This document shows positions 6,945 through 15,500 of a stretch of 64,000 nt of DNA, in pieces. Where the stretch lies: contig JACQAL010000076.1 in assembly GCA_016195025.1 (NCBI GenBank), positions 1 to 64,000 of the forward strand, given 5' to 3'. The DNA is from Bacteroidota bacterium (lineage in GTDB: Bacteria; Bacteroidota; Bacteroidia; Palsa-948). Made by a program: the position numbers and the translations under genes. Under the pieces are notes generated by a model. That model was not told where the DNA came from and searched no databases. It was given only the letters and a program-made list of their open reading frames with translations. Position 1 is the first letter of the stretch; every line of letters starts with the position of its first letter.

Positions 6945-7823
6945 ATGAACAATAAATTCACAAAATCAGCGTCCCGAAGGGATTCAGAGCAAAAAAACGA
7001 ATTTGTACGAAAAATACGAAATATAAATCTTGTAATTCTGTGCAGCATTTGCTTCGTATTTTTTTCCTGCAGCGACTATAACCGGCTTCTGAAAAGCACC
7101 GACTATAATAAAAAGTACGAAGCCGCCATTAAATATTATGACGATAAGCAATATACCAAGGCACTCACACTGCTTGAAGAATTGGTGAGTGTTTACCGCG
7201 GAACAAACAAAGCGGAAAAAATAATGTACTACTATGCGTATGCCACTTATTCCACAGGGGATTATCTTTTAGCCGGCTATCATTTCGAAAATTTTGTGAA
7301 AACATTTCCTGCCAGCGATAAAACCGAAGAATGTTCTTTCATGTATGCTTATTGTTATTATCTCGAATCGCCTCGCTATAGTTTAGACCAGACGGATACA
7401 AAAAATGCAATCAAAGAATTGCAGATGTTCATCAATAAATATCCCGACAGCAAGCGCAAGGAAGAATGCAACGAACTTATGTCGAAACTCCGCGCCAAAC
7501 TTGAAATGAAATACTACGAAATTGCCAAGCAATATTATTTTCTGGAGGATTATAAAGCCGCTGTGGTTGCGTGCGGAGGCGTGCTCAAAGATTTTCCCGA
7601 TACAAAATACCGCGAAGAATTAATGTTCTTAATTGTAAAATCTAATTATCTTTACGCCTCCAAAAGCATAGAGAAGAAAAAAATAGAACGGCTTAAATTA
7701 ACCGTGGATGCGTTTAATAAATTTGTAAGTTATTATTCTGAAACCAATAAATATTACAGTGAGGCGGAAGGATATTCGCTGAACGCAAAAAAACAATTAG
7801 ACAATTTAAAAGCAACTCCTTAA
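6945..7823 (+). CDS. bamD: Outer membrane protein assembly factor BamD (lipoprotein)
   Basis: BamD is the essential TPR lipoprotein partner of BamA in inserting beta-barrels into the outer membrane. From the ATG at 6945 the 292-residue protein has an N-terminal stretch (KSASRRDSEQKNEFVRK, partly encoded by a repeat), a hydrophobic segment ending VFFSC (lipobox; the Cys would be the lipidated residue), then CSDYNRLLKSTDYNKKYEAAIKYY with TPR-type helices, including AGYHFENFVKTFPAS and AIKELQMFINKYPDS. The family length is about 260-300. It leads the set bamD-rpoZ-coaBC-porD, an order conserved in Bacteroidota, with short gaps and one overlap. Confidence 0.92.
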   Translation: MNNKFTKSASRRDSEQKNEFVRKIRNINLVILCSICFVFFSCSDYNRLLKSTDYNKKYEAAIKYYDDKQYTKALTLLEELVSVYRGTNKAEKIMYYYAYATYSTGDYLLAGYHFENFVKTFPASDKTEECSFMYAYCYYLESPRYSLDQTDTKNAIKELQMFINKYPDSKRKEECNELMSKLRAKLEMKYYEIAKQYYFLEDYKAAVVACGGVLKDFPDTKYREELMFLIVKSNYLYASKSIEKKKIERLKLTVDAFNKFVSYYSETNKYYSEAEGYSLNAKKQLDNLKATP

Positions 7824-7838
7824 AAAAACAATACCGAT

Positions 7839-8171
7839 ATGGACTACAAAAAATCAAACGCAGAACTAAACACCATCACCCGCGACCTTCGGACATTTGA
7901 AGCCAAGACAGGGAATTTATATGAATCAGTGGTGGTGGTGGGAAAGCGCGCCAACCAGCTTAACCAGGAAATAAAAGAAGAACTCACAGGCAAACTTGCC
8001 GATTTTGCTTCGCACACCGACAACCTCGAAGAAATTTTTGAGAACCGCGAGCAGATTGAAGTTTCAAAATACTACGAGCGTTTGCCAAAGCCGCACGCCA
8101 TTGCCACCCAGGAATTCATGGAAGATAAAATCTATTTCAGAAATCCTGCCAAGGGCTCGAAGAGTTTCTAA
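7839..8171 (+). CDS. rpoZ: RNA polymerase omega subunit (Bacteroidota type)
   Basis: This 110-residue protein lies between bamD and coaBC, where Bacteroidota encode an omega/Rpb6-like RNA polymerase subunit. The central LYESVVVVGKRANQLNQEIKEEL corresponds to the omega helix that clasps the beta' C terminus (pattern xYxxvvvvakRArqi). The C-terminal part with ENREQIEVSKYYERLPKPHAIATQEF is typical of the longer Bacteroidota form. It starts 15 bp after bamD and is probably co-transcribed. Confidence 0.88.
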   Translation: MDYKKSNAELNTITRDLRTFEAKTGNLYESVVVVGKRANQLNQEIKEELTGKLADFASHTDNLEEIFENREQIEVSKYYERLPKPHAIATQEFMEDKIYFRNPAKGSKSF

Positions 8172-8195
8172 TTAGTTTCCAGTTTACTGTTTCCA

Positions 8196-8239
8196 GTTTC
8201 CGGTTTTTGATTTTGAACTGTAAACTGCAGACCGGAAAC
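8196..8239. repeat. Inverted repeat between rpoZ and coaBC
   Basis: GTTTCCGGT (8196-8204) and ACCGGAAAC (8231-8239) are perfect 9-bp complements. The whole 80-bp gap is built from variants of GTTTCCAGTTTAC, a simple repeat. No U-tract follows, so this is more likely repeat DNA than a terminator. Confidence 0.5.
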
Positions 8240-8250
8240 CGTAAACCGAA

Positions 8251-9462
8251 ATGTTAACCGGAAAAAATATTCTGCTTGGAATCACCGGCAGTATTGCCGC
8301 CTATAAAAGCGCATTCCTCACACGGTTATTAGTTAAAGCAGGAGCGAATGTGAAAGTGGTAATGACTCCTTTCGCAAAAGAATTTATTACACCGCTCACG
8401 CTTTCCACGCTTTCAAAAAATCCGGTTTACTCGGAGTTTATTGCCAATGCGCACGGAGAATGGAACAATCATGTTGACCTTGCGCTGTGGGCAGATTATA
8501 TTTTAATTGCTCCCGCCACTGCTGATGCAATGGCGAAAATGGCAAACGGAATCTGCGATAATCTTCTTCTCGCAATTTATCTTTCCGCTAAATCTCAAGT
8601 TGTAGTTGCGCCTGCAATGGATTTGGATATGTGGAAACATGCTGCCACAAAAGAAAATCTGAAAAAGTTAAAATCATTCGGCAACATAATCATTCCTCCC
8701 GATAGCGGTGAACTTGCCAGCGGACTGGAAGGCGAAGGAAGAATGGCAGAGCCCCAAGCAATTGTTCAGTTTCTTTCTGAGCAGATAAAAAAAAACTCTC
8801 CGCTCAGCGGTAAGAAAGCGCTTGTAACTGCCGGTCCCACTTACGAAGCCATTGACCCTGTGCGTTTCATCGGTAATCATTCATCGGGCAAAATGGGGTT
8901 TGCGGTGGCGGAAGCGTTAGCAAAGAGTGGGGCAGAGGTAACGTTGGTTTGCGGACCAAATTCTCTCTCGGTAAAAAATAATTCCATAAAAAGAATTGAT
9001 GTTACAACAGCAGATGAAATGTATGCGCAATGCAAAAAGAATTCTAAAGCAGATATAATTGTAATGGCGGCTGCCGTGGCTGACTTCACGCCCAGGGAAA
9101 AGGCAAAAGCAAAGATTAAAAAGGGAATAACGGAAATACAGGAAATAAAGGTTGAGCCCACAAAAGATATTTTATCTGAACTCGGCAAACACAAAAACGG
9201 AAGTTTGCTCGTTGGCTTTGCGCTTGAAACGGAAAACGCAATTCAGAATGCAAAAAAGAAACTATACAATAAAAACATGGACTTGATCGTTCTCAATTCG
9301 CCAACATCTGAAACCGGCTTTATGCACGATACAAACAAAATCACTATTATTGAAAAACGCTTTGACTCCGCTCAGCGTGACAAAGTGAAAAAGTTTGAAC
9401 TGATGAGCAAAGAAAACTGCGCAAAGGAAATTGTGAATGAAATAATAAGGAAAGTAAAATGA
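8251..9462 (+). CDS. coaBC: Bifunctional phosphopantothenoylcysteine synthetase/decarboxylase
   Basis: CoaBC makes 4'-phosphopantetheine for coenzyme A in two steps: CTP-dependent ligation of cysteine to phosphopantothenate (CoaB) and FMN-dependent decarboxylation (CoaC). The 403 residues show the CoaC flavoprotein half (ILLGITGSIAAYKS, PATADAMAKMANGICDNLL, PAMDLDMW) and the CoaB half (ALVTAGPTYEAIDPVRFIGNHSSGKMG, MAAAVADF, VGFALETE). A stretch near residue 370 reading KRFDSAQRDKVKK is encoded by a REP-like unit (9361-9385) in a poorly conserved place near the C terminus. The stop overlaps the porD start by 4 bp (ATGA), suggesting translational coupling. Confidence 0.96.
   Translation: MLTGKNILLGITGSIAAYKSAFLTRLLVKAGANVKVVMTPFAKEFITPLTLSTLSKNPVYSEFIANAHGEWNNHVDLALWADYILIAPATADAMAKMANGICDNLLLAIYLSAKSQVVVAPAMDLDMWKHAATKENLKKLKSFGNIIIPPDSGELASGLEGEGRMAEPQAIVQFLSEQIKKNSPLSGKKALVTAGPTYEAIDPVRFIGNHSSGKMGFAVAEALAKSGAEVTLVCGPNSLSVKNNSIKRIDVTTADEMYAQCKKNSKADIIVMAAAVADFTPREKAKAKIKKGITEIQEIKVEPTKDILSELGKHKNGSLLVGFALETENAIQNAKKKLYNKNMDLIVLNSPTSETGFMHDTNKITIIEKRFDSAQRDKVKKFELMSKENCAKEIVNEIIRKVK
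9361..9385 (+). repeat. REP-like unit inside coaBC
   Basis: TTTGACTCCGCTCAGCGTGAC belongs to the same GACTCCGCTC/GAGCGGAGTC repeat family as the unit in cinA (2164-2190), in the opposite reading direction. It is read in frame as FDSAQRDK. Confidence 0.5.
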
Positions 9463-10385
9463 TTCGGAATAGAATAATAATTTCACTTGTAGTTTTATTA
9501 GTCATTAGTCATTGGTCGTTGGTCATTGGTCAGGAACTCAATTGCTCGGTGCAGATTCTTTCTCCGCAGTTTCAAAATTCAACCGACAAAAAAATATTTC
9601 AAACGCTTCAGCAGTCCCTTTTCGAATTCATGAACACCCGCAAATGGACCAACGATGTGTTTCAGCAGGACGAACGCATTGAATGCAGTTTGGTCATTAC
9701 CATTACCGACCATCCTTCTTCCGATGTGTTCAAAGGCGATGTGCAGGTGCAGGTGCGAAGGCCCGTTTATAAATCATCGTATAATTCTCTACTCTTAAAT
9801 GTGCGCGACAAAGACCTTGAGTTTAAATACGTGGAATACCAGCCGCTCGAATACATTGAAAATACTTTCACCTACAATCTCACTTCCATGCTGGCGTATT
9901 ATGCCTATGTGATTCTCGGAACCGATTACGATAGTTATTCGCAGGAAGGCGGAACTGCGTTTTATCAGAAAGCGCAAACCATTGTTTCTGTTGCGCAGAA
10001 TGCCGCAGAAAAAGGATGGCAGAGCAATCAGAACGATCACAACCGCTACTGGTTAGTGGAAAATATTCTGAACTCATCGTACAAGCCGCTGCGCGAGTGC
10101 ATCTATAAATATCACCGCATGGGTTTTGACCAGATGTCGCAGGATGTGGTGAGCGCGCGCGCGGTGGTGCTTGCTGCGCTGCTGCCTTTGAAAAGCGTGT
10201 ATGAAACCAAGCCCGGCAATTATAGTTTAACGGTTTTCTTTCTTGCCAAGAGCGATGAAATTGTAAACCTCTTTATGCCTGCCGAGCAGGAAGAAAAAAC
10301 AAAACTTCTTGAGTTGGTGAATTTAATTGACCCCGCCAACACCGTTAAGTACAATAAAATTAAAGAGCAGAGCAGCGGGCAGTAG
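9459..10385 (+). CDS. porD: T9SS protein PorD (DUF4835 family)
   Basis: This 308-residue secreted protein follows coaBC, the standard place for DUF4835 proteins, which correspond to PorD of the Porphyromonas type IX secretion system. Recognisable blocks are NCSVQILSPQFQNSTDKKIFQTLQQSL, TRKWTNDVFQQDERIECS, VQVQVRRPVYKSSYNS and AYVILGTDYDSYSQEGG. The signal peptide core (VLLVISHWSLVIGQ) is encoded by tandem copies of a 7-8 base unit, ATTAGTC/ATTGGTC (about 9498-9530). PorD is needed for T9SS function, but its exact role is unclear. Other T9SS genes in the window (PorP/SprF, PorE-like, cargo proteins) support an active system. Confidence 0.88.
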   Translation: MIRNRIIISLVVLLVISHWSLVIGQELNCSVQILSPQFQNSTDKKIFQTLQQSLFEFMNTRKWTNDVFQQDERIECSLVITITDHPSSDVFKGDVQVQVRRPVYKSSYNSLLLNVRDKDLEFKYVEYQPLEYIENTFTYNLTSMLAYYAYVILGTDYDSYSQEGGTAFYQKAQTIVSVAQNAAEKGWQSNQNDHNRYWLVENILNSSYKPLRECIYKYHRMGFDQMSQDVVSARAVVLAALLPLKSVYETKPGNYSLTVFFLAKSDEIVNLFMPAEQEEKTKLLELVNLIDPANTVKYNKIKEQSSGQ

Positions 10386-10562
10386 GACTCACCCCTCTTT
10401 CCCCTCTCTACTTGGTAGAGAGGGGATGAAAGGGGAGAGTTATTTATCGGTGATTAGTAATTTGTTTGTCACAGGACTCACCCCTCTTTCCCCTCTCTAC
10501 TTGGTAGAGAGGGGATGAAAGGGGAGAGTTATTTGTCGGTGATTACTAATTTGCCTGTGTAG
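10385..10562. repeat. 89-bp tandem duplication with a C/T-rich palindrome
   Basis: Two copies, starting at 10385 and 10474, each contain CCCCTCTCTAC-TTG-GTAGAGAGGGG (first copy stem 10401-10411 with 10415-10425). The right copy includes the last codons of the minus-strand T9SS gene. The left copy repeats those codons with a few changes (reading TNKLLITDK and a stop), so the duplication unit spans the gene end. It lies in the convergent gap between porD and the T9SS gene. Confidence 0.85.
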
Positions 10563-13435
10563 ACCTCACCCCCGCCCTCTCCTAAAACAGGAGAGGGAGT
10601 TGTCAGCCGAACGAAATACAGTCCGCTTGAGAGATTGCCACGAGAGAAAGTAACCGTCTGCCCGCTGATATTTTTTATTTGCGCAACTGTCTGCCCGAAA
10701 CAATTGTAAACCGTGAGAGTTGCGTTATGTAAAAGATTGTCTGTCTGCAAAACTGTCTGTGTGGAAAAAGGATTCGGAAAAATCGTTACTGATTGATTAT
10801 CGGAAAAAGTTTGAAGCCCTGTGCACAAATCCACATATATCTGTGCAGATGAACTGTCGGTGCATCCGTTTACATCGGTATAAGAATAAGTTATGGTGTG
10901 AGTGCCGGTTCCTGCTACAGCCGGGTCAAAATTTCCTGCGCTTACTCCGGTGCCGGAATAAATTCCTCCGTTGGGTGAACCCCCGGTAAGCGCATACGCG
11001 CCAGAACCGATGCAAACAGTATCTGGATTCAATGCAAGTGCAACAGAGGGCAAAGAATTAACTGTTACCATAACACTATCATTGTTCGTGCATCCGCTAG
11101 CATCCGCTATAGTTACAGTATAAGTTGTGGAAGCGGTGGGCGTTATTGCGATACACGCAAAAGTTTGATTGCCGGGCGCCCAGGAATAAAATATACCACC
11201 GCTTGCGCATAAGGTTGCACTTTGTCCAGTACATATTGAAACAGGACTCATAGGACCCACGGTTGGAATCGGATTAACAGTAACAGAAATACTTGTTGTG
11301 GAGTTGCCGCAGTTATTGGAAACTGTCGCGCTGTATGTTCCAGTTTGATTCACAACAATTGTTTGTGTGCTTTCGCCCGTTGACCATTGATACGAAGAAT
11401 ATCCTGTGCCTACATTCAGCATCACACTGTCTCCCTGACAAAATATGGTCTGTCCGCTTGGAGTAATTGTTGGATTGGGAAGTGTATCCACCGCAATATA
11501 ATTTGTCATAGTGATAGAATCGCTGCCGGCAATATTTGTTACAACTAATTTCACAGAATATGTTCCGGAATTATAATAAATCACTTTCGGATTTTGTGCC
11601 GATGACACTGCGGGCATTCCACCGGGAAAACTCCATGACCATGTTGTGTTGGTGTATGAATAAGTAGTAGGAGTAAGGTCTGTAAAAAATACGGTATCGC
11701 CTGCGCAGACAGGAATGGGCGATGCAGAAAAAGCAGGAATGGGTTTTCCCACCGCATTGGTAAACCAACTTTCATGTCCTTCAAACATATCTTTTGTTCC
11801 GTCTGCAAGAGAATCATAAGCAGTTAAAGCAATAGTGTCAGTAATAGAGGTGGATGAAAGCGTGTATGTATTTACATTGCCGGCATTTATAAAATTTGCA
11901 AATGAATATCCCGTAGGAGAGCCGTAATAAATTTTATATCCTGCCAAATCAATTTCAGGATTTGTATTCCATGTTACTTTTATTTTTCCTCCTCCCAAAT
12001 CGGTTTTAATCACATTCACCGGTGGAGTAACAGGTGCAGTTGTATCGGGTGATGATTTGTAAGGAGCATAATATACTATGCCAAGGGTGGCATTATCAAA
12101 GTAGTCCCATATTTTTGAATCAATCACAGAAGTTGATGTAGTACCCCACCAGCAGTTTTTTGCCATTATATCATTTCCTGTAAGGTTGGCATTCCATATT
12201 TCATAAGTTGCATAATCGCCATAAATATTATTATTATAGAAAGGAAAAGTACCGGCACCCGGAGCAGATAAATAAACTACAGAAGTAACAGGAGCAGAAG
12301 ATGTACCCGTTGTTATGTTCCTTGTAATTGTATTATAATTAAAAGCCGTAAGACCCAAATACTGTCCTATGGCCTGGTTTTGGTCTGTAGAAGTGTTATC
12401 TACTATATGGTTTCTTACAATATTGTCAGCGTTACATATAGCGCCAGAATTGCTTGCCGAATTATGTGCTATAACATTATTGGTAATGAGCGGAGATGAA
12501 AAAACAGCAATACCACCTCCATAATAAGGAGTGTTGTTATTATAAATGATATTATCCTTCATCAAACCACTGGCATAAAATGATATTCCTCCGCCATATT
12601 GGTATGCGCTGTTATTACAAATAACATTGTCTGAAATAAGAACCGATCCGCCTAAATTCATTGCTCCGCCCGAACTGTTAACGCTGCCCCAAGTGGAATT
12701 ATTTAAAAAAGTGTTTCCCGTAATGTAAAAAGTATATCCTGAAGGAGCACCGCCACCGCCTTCAATAGCGCCTCCTCCGTTAACAGCCGAGTTATTGCTG
12801 AACAGGCAGCCGGTGATATAAAACCTTCTGTAACCAGCGCCTCCTTCAAGATATGCTCCTCCTCCGCCACCTGTAGTAGTGTTATTATTTGTAAATGTGC
12901 TGTTGATAATATATACCGTCTTAAAGGCAGGACCAGAGGCATTAATGAATAATCCTGAGTTTGCGTTATTGCGTATATTGCAGTAATTAAAATAAGGAAC
13001 AGCGTCTGGTGCATGTACCGCACCCTTTGAGGGATCTCCGCCACCATATTCCACTATGCAGTATTGCATGATGCAGCCGGTTTTAGCAGTGGTGTCATAA
13101 TCGGTTGCCTGTGTATTAAAAAGAATATAATCCCAATCTCCAGACGCTGGAGTAATCGTATTGCTTGTAAAAGTAATCTGAGCCGTGTTTGTTCCTATTG
13201 CCCGTAATATTCCGCTTATCTGCAGAGATTTCTTGCTGTTGAATTTCACCATCACTCCGGGGTCAATGGTCAGCGTAAAACCGCTGTCCAATAAAGTATT
13301 TCCTACTATAATGTATGGACTGCCCGCAAGAGTCCATGTAGTATTGGAAGAAATGAAACCGCTTACATTGGTTTGCGAATATCCAATTTTAAAAATCAGT
13401 GTCGCACTTGTCAGAAGGAGAAAATATTTTTTCAT
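10529..13435 (-). CDS. Secreted right-handed beta-helix protein with T9SS type A sorting domain
   Basis: The 968-residue protein has a signal peptide (MKKYFLLLTSATLIFKIGYS) and a long parallel beta-helix region of about residues 60-450. That region shows repeated NNTTTGGGGGAYL, NNSAVNGGGAIEGGGG and SGGAMNLGGSVLISDN patterns, as in polymorphic outer-membrane and pectate-lyase-like proteins. Then come an FN3-like segment (TAPVTPPVNVIKT), a PKD domain (FSASPIPVCAGDTVFFTDLTP, YNSGTYSVKLVVTN), Ig-like repeats, and a C-terminal sorting domain with VTIFPNPFSTQTVLQT and SGLYFVRL. It should be exported by the Sec system and the T9SS and anchored at the cell surface. The C terminus includes residues encoded by a palindrome (PSPVLGEGGGEV; 10575-10597), unusual so close to the sorting signal. 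Confidence 0.9.
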   Translation of the reverse strand: MKKYFLLLTSATLIFKIGYSQTNVSGFISSNTTWTLAGSPYIIVGNTLLDSGFTLTIDPGVMVKFNSKKSLQISGILRAIGTNTAQITFTSNTITPASGDWDYILFNTQATDYDTTAKTGCIMQYCIVEYGGGDPSKGAVHAPDAVPYFNYCNIRNNANSGLFINASGPAFKTVYIINSTFTNNNTTTGGGGGAYLEGGAGYRRFYITGCLFSNNSAVNGGGAIEGGGGAPSGYTFYITGNTFLNNSTWGSVNSSGGAMNLGGSVLISDNVICNNSAYQYGGGISFYASGLMKDNIIYNNNTPYYGGGIAVFSSPLITNNVIAHNSASNSGAICNADNIVRNHIVDNTSTDQNQAIGQYLGLTAFNYNTITRNITTGTSSAPVTSVVYLSAPGAGTFPFYNNNIYGDYATYEIWNANLTGNDIMAKNCWWGTTSTSVIDSKIWDYFDNATLGIVYYAPYKSSPDTTAPVTPPVNVIKTDLGGGKIKVTWNTNPEIDLAGYKIYYGSPTGYSFANFINAGNVNTYTLSSTSITDTIALTAYDSLADGTKDMFEGHESWFTNAVGKPIPAFSASPIPVCAGDTVFFTDLTPTTYSYTNTTWSWSFPGGMPAVSSAQNPKVIYYNSGTYSVKLVVTNIAGSDSITMTNYIAVDTLPNPTITPSGQTIFCQGDSVMLNVGTGYSSYQWSTGESTQTIVVNQTGTYSATVSNNCGNSTTSISVTVNPIPTVGPMSPVSICTGQSATLCASGGIFYSWAPGNQTFACIAITPTASTTYTVTIADASGCTNNDSVMVTVNSLPSVALALNPDTVCIGSGAYALTGGSPNGGIYSGTGVSAGNFDPAVAGTGTHTITYSYTDVNGCTDSSSAQIYVDLCTGLQTFSDNQSVTIFPNPFSTQTVLQTDNLLHNATLTVYNCFGQTVAQIKNISGQTVTFSRGNLSSGLYFVRLTTPSPVLGEGGGEVYTGKLVITDK
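10575..10597 (-). repeat. Palindromic element inside the T9SS gene's sorting domain
   Basis: CCCTCTCCT (10575-10583) pairs with AGGAGAGGG (10589-10597) around AAAAC. It is the same class as the purA element. It encodes part of PSPVLGEGGGEV, about 10 residues from the C terminus. Confidence 0.7.
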
Positions 13436-13556
13436 TGTCGTTAGTTAGAATGTTTTATTTTTAAAAGTTATTGCCAACAGAGAGAGGTCAAAGTTATAAA
13501 TTATCTGTTGAGAAATTGTCGGGGTCATTTTTTTTGCATTGTTGCTAACTTGTTAT

Positions 13557-13578
13557 ACCTGCCTGCCTACCGGCAGGT
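13557..13578. repeat. Small palindrome in a 205-bp gap
   Basis: ACCTGCC (13557-13563) and GGCAGGT (13572-13578) form a 7-bp stem. The rest of the gap (13436-13640) shows AT-rich sequence and no gene. Confidence 0.5.
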
Positions 13579-13640
13579 CCGCCACAAACATACGCATATT
13601 CATGCAATTTATTGCGGATAAGCGTAACAACACATATTAC

Positions 13641-14009
13641 TCATTTCCACCCCAGCAGTTTTTTCTTTGCCTTCCATTTTTTGTTTTCTTCTTTGGCTTG
13701 CAGCATGGCAACGGTTTCAATTAAATAATTGCAGGGCGTGTGATTCATTGCATAATCTGGTTTTGGTTTTTCTATAATGAATCCGTACTGCACCGCCTCG
13801 TGGCAGAGTTCTTTCCAGCCGCCCTTCACATCAAACAACTGAATAAGTTCCTTGCGTATTTTTTTTATGCAGTCCACATTGGCATCACGCGCGGCATATT
13901 TTTTTCCTAATTGGGCTTGGCTCATGCCGTTTTCTTTGTCCTGCAGTATTTCGCGCCACAGCGGGCGCTTGCTGAAAACTATTTCGAGCAGTTCTTTTTT
14001 GTTTTGCAT
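13641..14009 (-). CDS. Small hypothetical protein with helix-turn-helix-like segment
   Basis: The 122-residue product begins MQNKKELLEIVFSKRPLWREILQ. It then has a possible helix-turn-helix stretch (NGMSQAQLGKKYAARDANVDCIKKIRKELI) and a lysine-rich end. The middle (GGWKELCHEAVQYGFIIEKPKPDYAMNHTPCNYLIETVAML) looks like real protein, not random translation. I do not recognise the family. It lies just before the first 21-bp array, on the opposite strand, at the edge of an accessory block. DNA binding is possible, but only from the one segment. Confidence 0.5.
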   Translation of the reverse strand: MQNKKELLEIVFSKRPLWREILQDKENGMSQAQLGKKYAARDANVDCIKKIRKELIQLFDVKGGWKELCHEAVQYGFIIEKPKPDYAMNHTPCNYLIETVAMLQAKEENKKWKAKKKLLGWK

Positions 14010-14063
14010 ATAAAAGAAGATTTTGGTGTATGTGCTATTTCCAAAAATTATGCTTCTTCAGCA

Positions 14064-14077
14064 TACCCCATGGGGTA
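14064..14077. repeat. Perfect 14-bp palindrome TACCCCATGGGGTA
   Basis: A perfect two-fold symmetric site lies 55 bp upstream of the small minus-strand gene ending at 13641 and about 220 bp before the 21-bp array. It could be a protein-binding site. Nothing else supports that. Confidence 0.4.
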
Positions 14078-14282
14078 CAACGGCTGTAAAATACCCCTGT
14101 ATGTTTGCCGCTGTTTTTGAAAAACACACCGATGCAGCAAGGAAAAGGAAGAATAGAATGTTGGAAGAGTGGAAGAATGGAAGAATGGAATATTGGGAAA
14201 CAGCCCAACATTCTCACCTTCCATGCAATTTCCATGAAACCATTCGGCAGAACTTTCAAACGGCTGTACAGATACATTCACT

Positions 14283-14450
14283 CATCTGCTCTATCTGCAC
14301 GGTCATTACATATATCTGTACAACCACTGAATATATCTCTACAGTCATTGTATGTATCTCTGCAATCATTGAATATATCTCTACAACCATTCAATGTATC
14401 TGTACAGTCATTACATATATCTGTACAACCACTGAATATATCTGTACAAT
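14283..14450. repeat. 21-bp-period tandem array 1 (8 units)
   Basis: Eight contiguous imperfect 21-base units run without spacers. The consensus is close to CATTGAATATATCTCTACAAC; examples start at 14304, 14325, 14346, 14367, 14388, 14409 and 14430, and the first unit (14283) is more diverged. The array ends 94 bp before the start of the 266-aa gene. Because 21 is a multiple of 3, more than one frame stays open on the plus strand and gives heptapeptide-like repeats; no frame looks like a real gene. The surrounding 14010-14544 gap holds only this array, purine-rich GGAAGAATGGAAG repeats and AATCATTA repeats. Confidence 0.88.
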
Positions 14451-14544
14451 GGAATAAAATGCGAAAACTTTATTTTTTTCAATCTTTTGTTTACCCCAAT
14501 GGCTCATCAATAATCATTAATCAATAATCACTAATCATTAATTT

Positions 14545-15345
14545 ATGGCAAAAAGCAAAAAAGCATCACAGCAGGAATGGATAGGCGTAGGCGATGCCGA
14601 TTTCGACAGCGGGCAGAGCGGCTTCATGGTGCAGGTAAACGCCAACTTCGGAGCGTGGAACATTCCGGCAGCCGATGTAACCAACCTTCAAAACCTGCAG
14701 GCAGCATGGAACACCGCCTATGCCGCAGGCGGAAAAGGGCACCGCGCCACGCGCGATGAAGGCGACACGCAAGCGAAAAAAGACGCCAAGAAATTTTATG
14801 TGGCGGGCATCCGCCAGTTCATTGCGCAGTGGCTCCGGAAAAATAAATCGGTGAGCGATGCGCAGCGCAAACTCATGCGCATAACGGTTGCCGACACCAC
14901 CAAAACCAAACACAAAGACCCCATTGAAGCAAACATTTTTTATGAACACAAGAACATGGGCGGAGGCAAGCACCAAATCCTTTGCCGCGATTTGGAGAAC
15001 ATAAAAAAATCGCACACTGCCGATACTGCCGATGGCGTGCTGGTGTCTTATTCCATCGTGGATGTGCGCGCTCTGCAGGCGAAAGCCGAACTGCTGGCTG
15101 AAATGGCGCAGGAAAATCCTTCGCCTGCGGCAAATAAAAAAGCAGCCGATGCGCTGGTGCTCATTGACCCGCCCGATTCACCCGATAATTGCGACAAGCA
15201 AAAGGTTTTTTCAGGCGCAAAGTTTATTCTCGACCTTGGAAACGCGAATATCGGCAAAACGCTGTTCATGTATTTGCAGTGGAACGACAGCAAAAACCCC
15301 GTGCGCGCAAGTTCTGCAAGTGATTTGATTACGATTTCGATTTAG
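14545..15345 (+). CDS. Uncharacterised protein of the C-terminal GKT(L/V)(F/Y)..L.W family
   Basis: The product is 266 residues with no signal peptide. The N-terminal half is helical (NLQNLQAAWNTAYAAGGKGHRATRD, AGIRQFIAQWLRKNKSVSDAQRKLMRI). The C-terminal half looks beta-rich and ends IGKTLFMYLQWNDSKNPVRA, like a fibronectin-type end with the pattern RGKTVYFxLRW seen in uncharacterised proteins of Bacteroidota and spirochaetes. That link is from memory. The gene follows array 1 and is followed by a double GC-rich palindrome. Its last 66 bp recur at 16466-16531 (60 of 66 identical), and a more diverged relic lies at 52132-52230 beside array 3. Function unknown. Confidence 0.75.
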   Translation: MAKSKKASQQEWIGVGDADFDSGQSGFMVQVNANFGAWNIPAADVTNLQNLQAAWNTAYAAGGKGHRATRDEGDTQAKKDAKKFYVAGIRQFIAQWLRKNKSVSDAQRKLMRITVADTTKTKHKDPIEANIFYEHKNMGGGKHQILCRDLENIKKSHTADTADGVLVSYSIVDVRALQAKAELLAEMAQENPSPAANKKAADALVLIDPPDSPDNCDKQKVFSGAKFILDLGNANIGKTLFMYLQWNDSKNPVRASSASDLITISI

Positions 15346-15425
15346 CCCCCCCTCCCCCCGAAGGGGGGAACACAGATGAGGGCTGTTTTTCATGATTCCC
15401 CCTTCGGGGGATTGAGGGGGCTTGG
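15346..15425. repeat. Two GC-rich palindromes after the 266-aa gene
   Basis: CCCCCC-GAA-GGGGGG (about 15353-15368) and TCCCCC-TTC-GGGGGA (about 15397-15411) sit in the convergent gap between the 266-aa gene and the minus-strand regulator, followed by TTGAGGGGGC. The CCCCCTTCGGGGG core is also found inside mksB (32813-32827) and the ABC ATPase pseudogene (about 57103-57122). The pair could act as a transcription barrier, but no U-tract follows. Confidence 0.7.
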
Positions 15426-15500
15426 GCATCTTCATTTTGAGTGGCAGGTTTTTGAAACCTGTCAGGACTGATTTTGTCATGTTGCATATAGGCGGGAAGT

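Noticed and set aside
14023-14527. A plus-strand protein gene across array 1
   Set aside because: The frames are mostly array translation plus low-complexity DNA, and two alternative frames are equally open.
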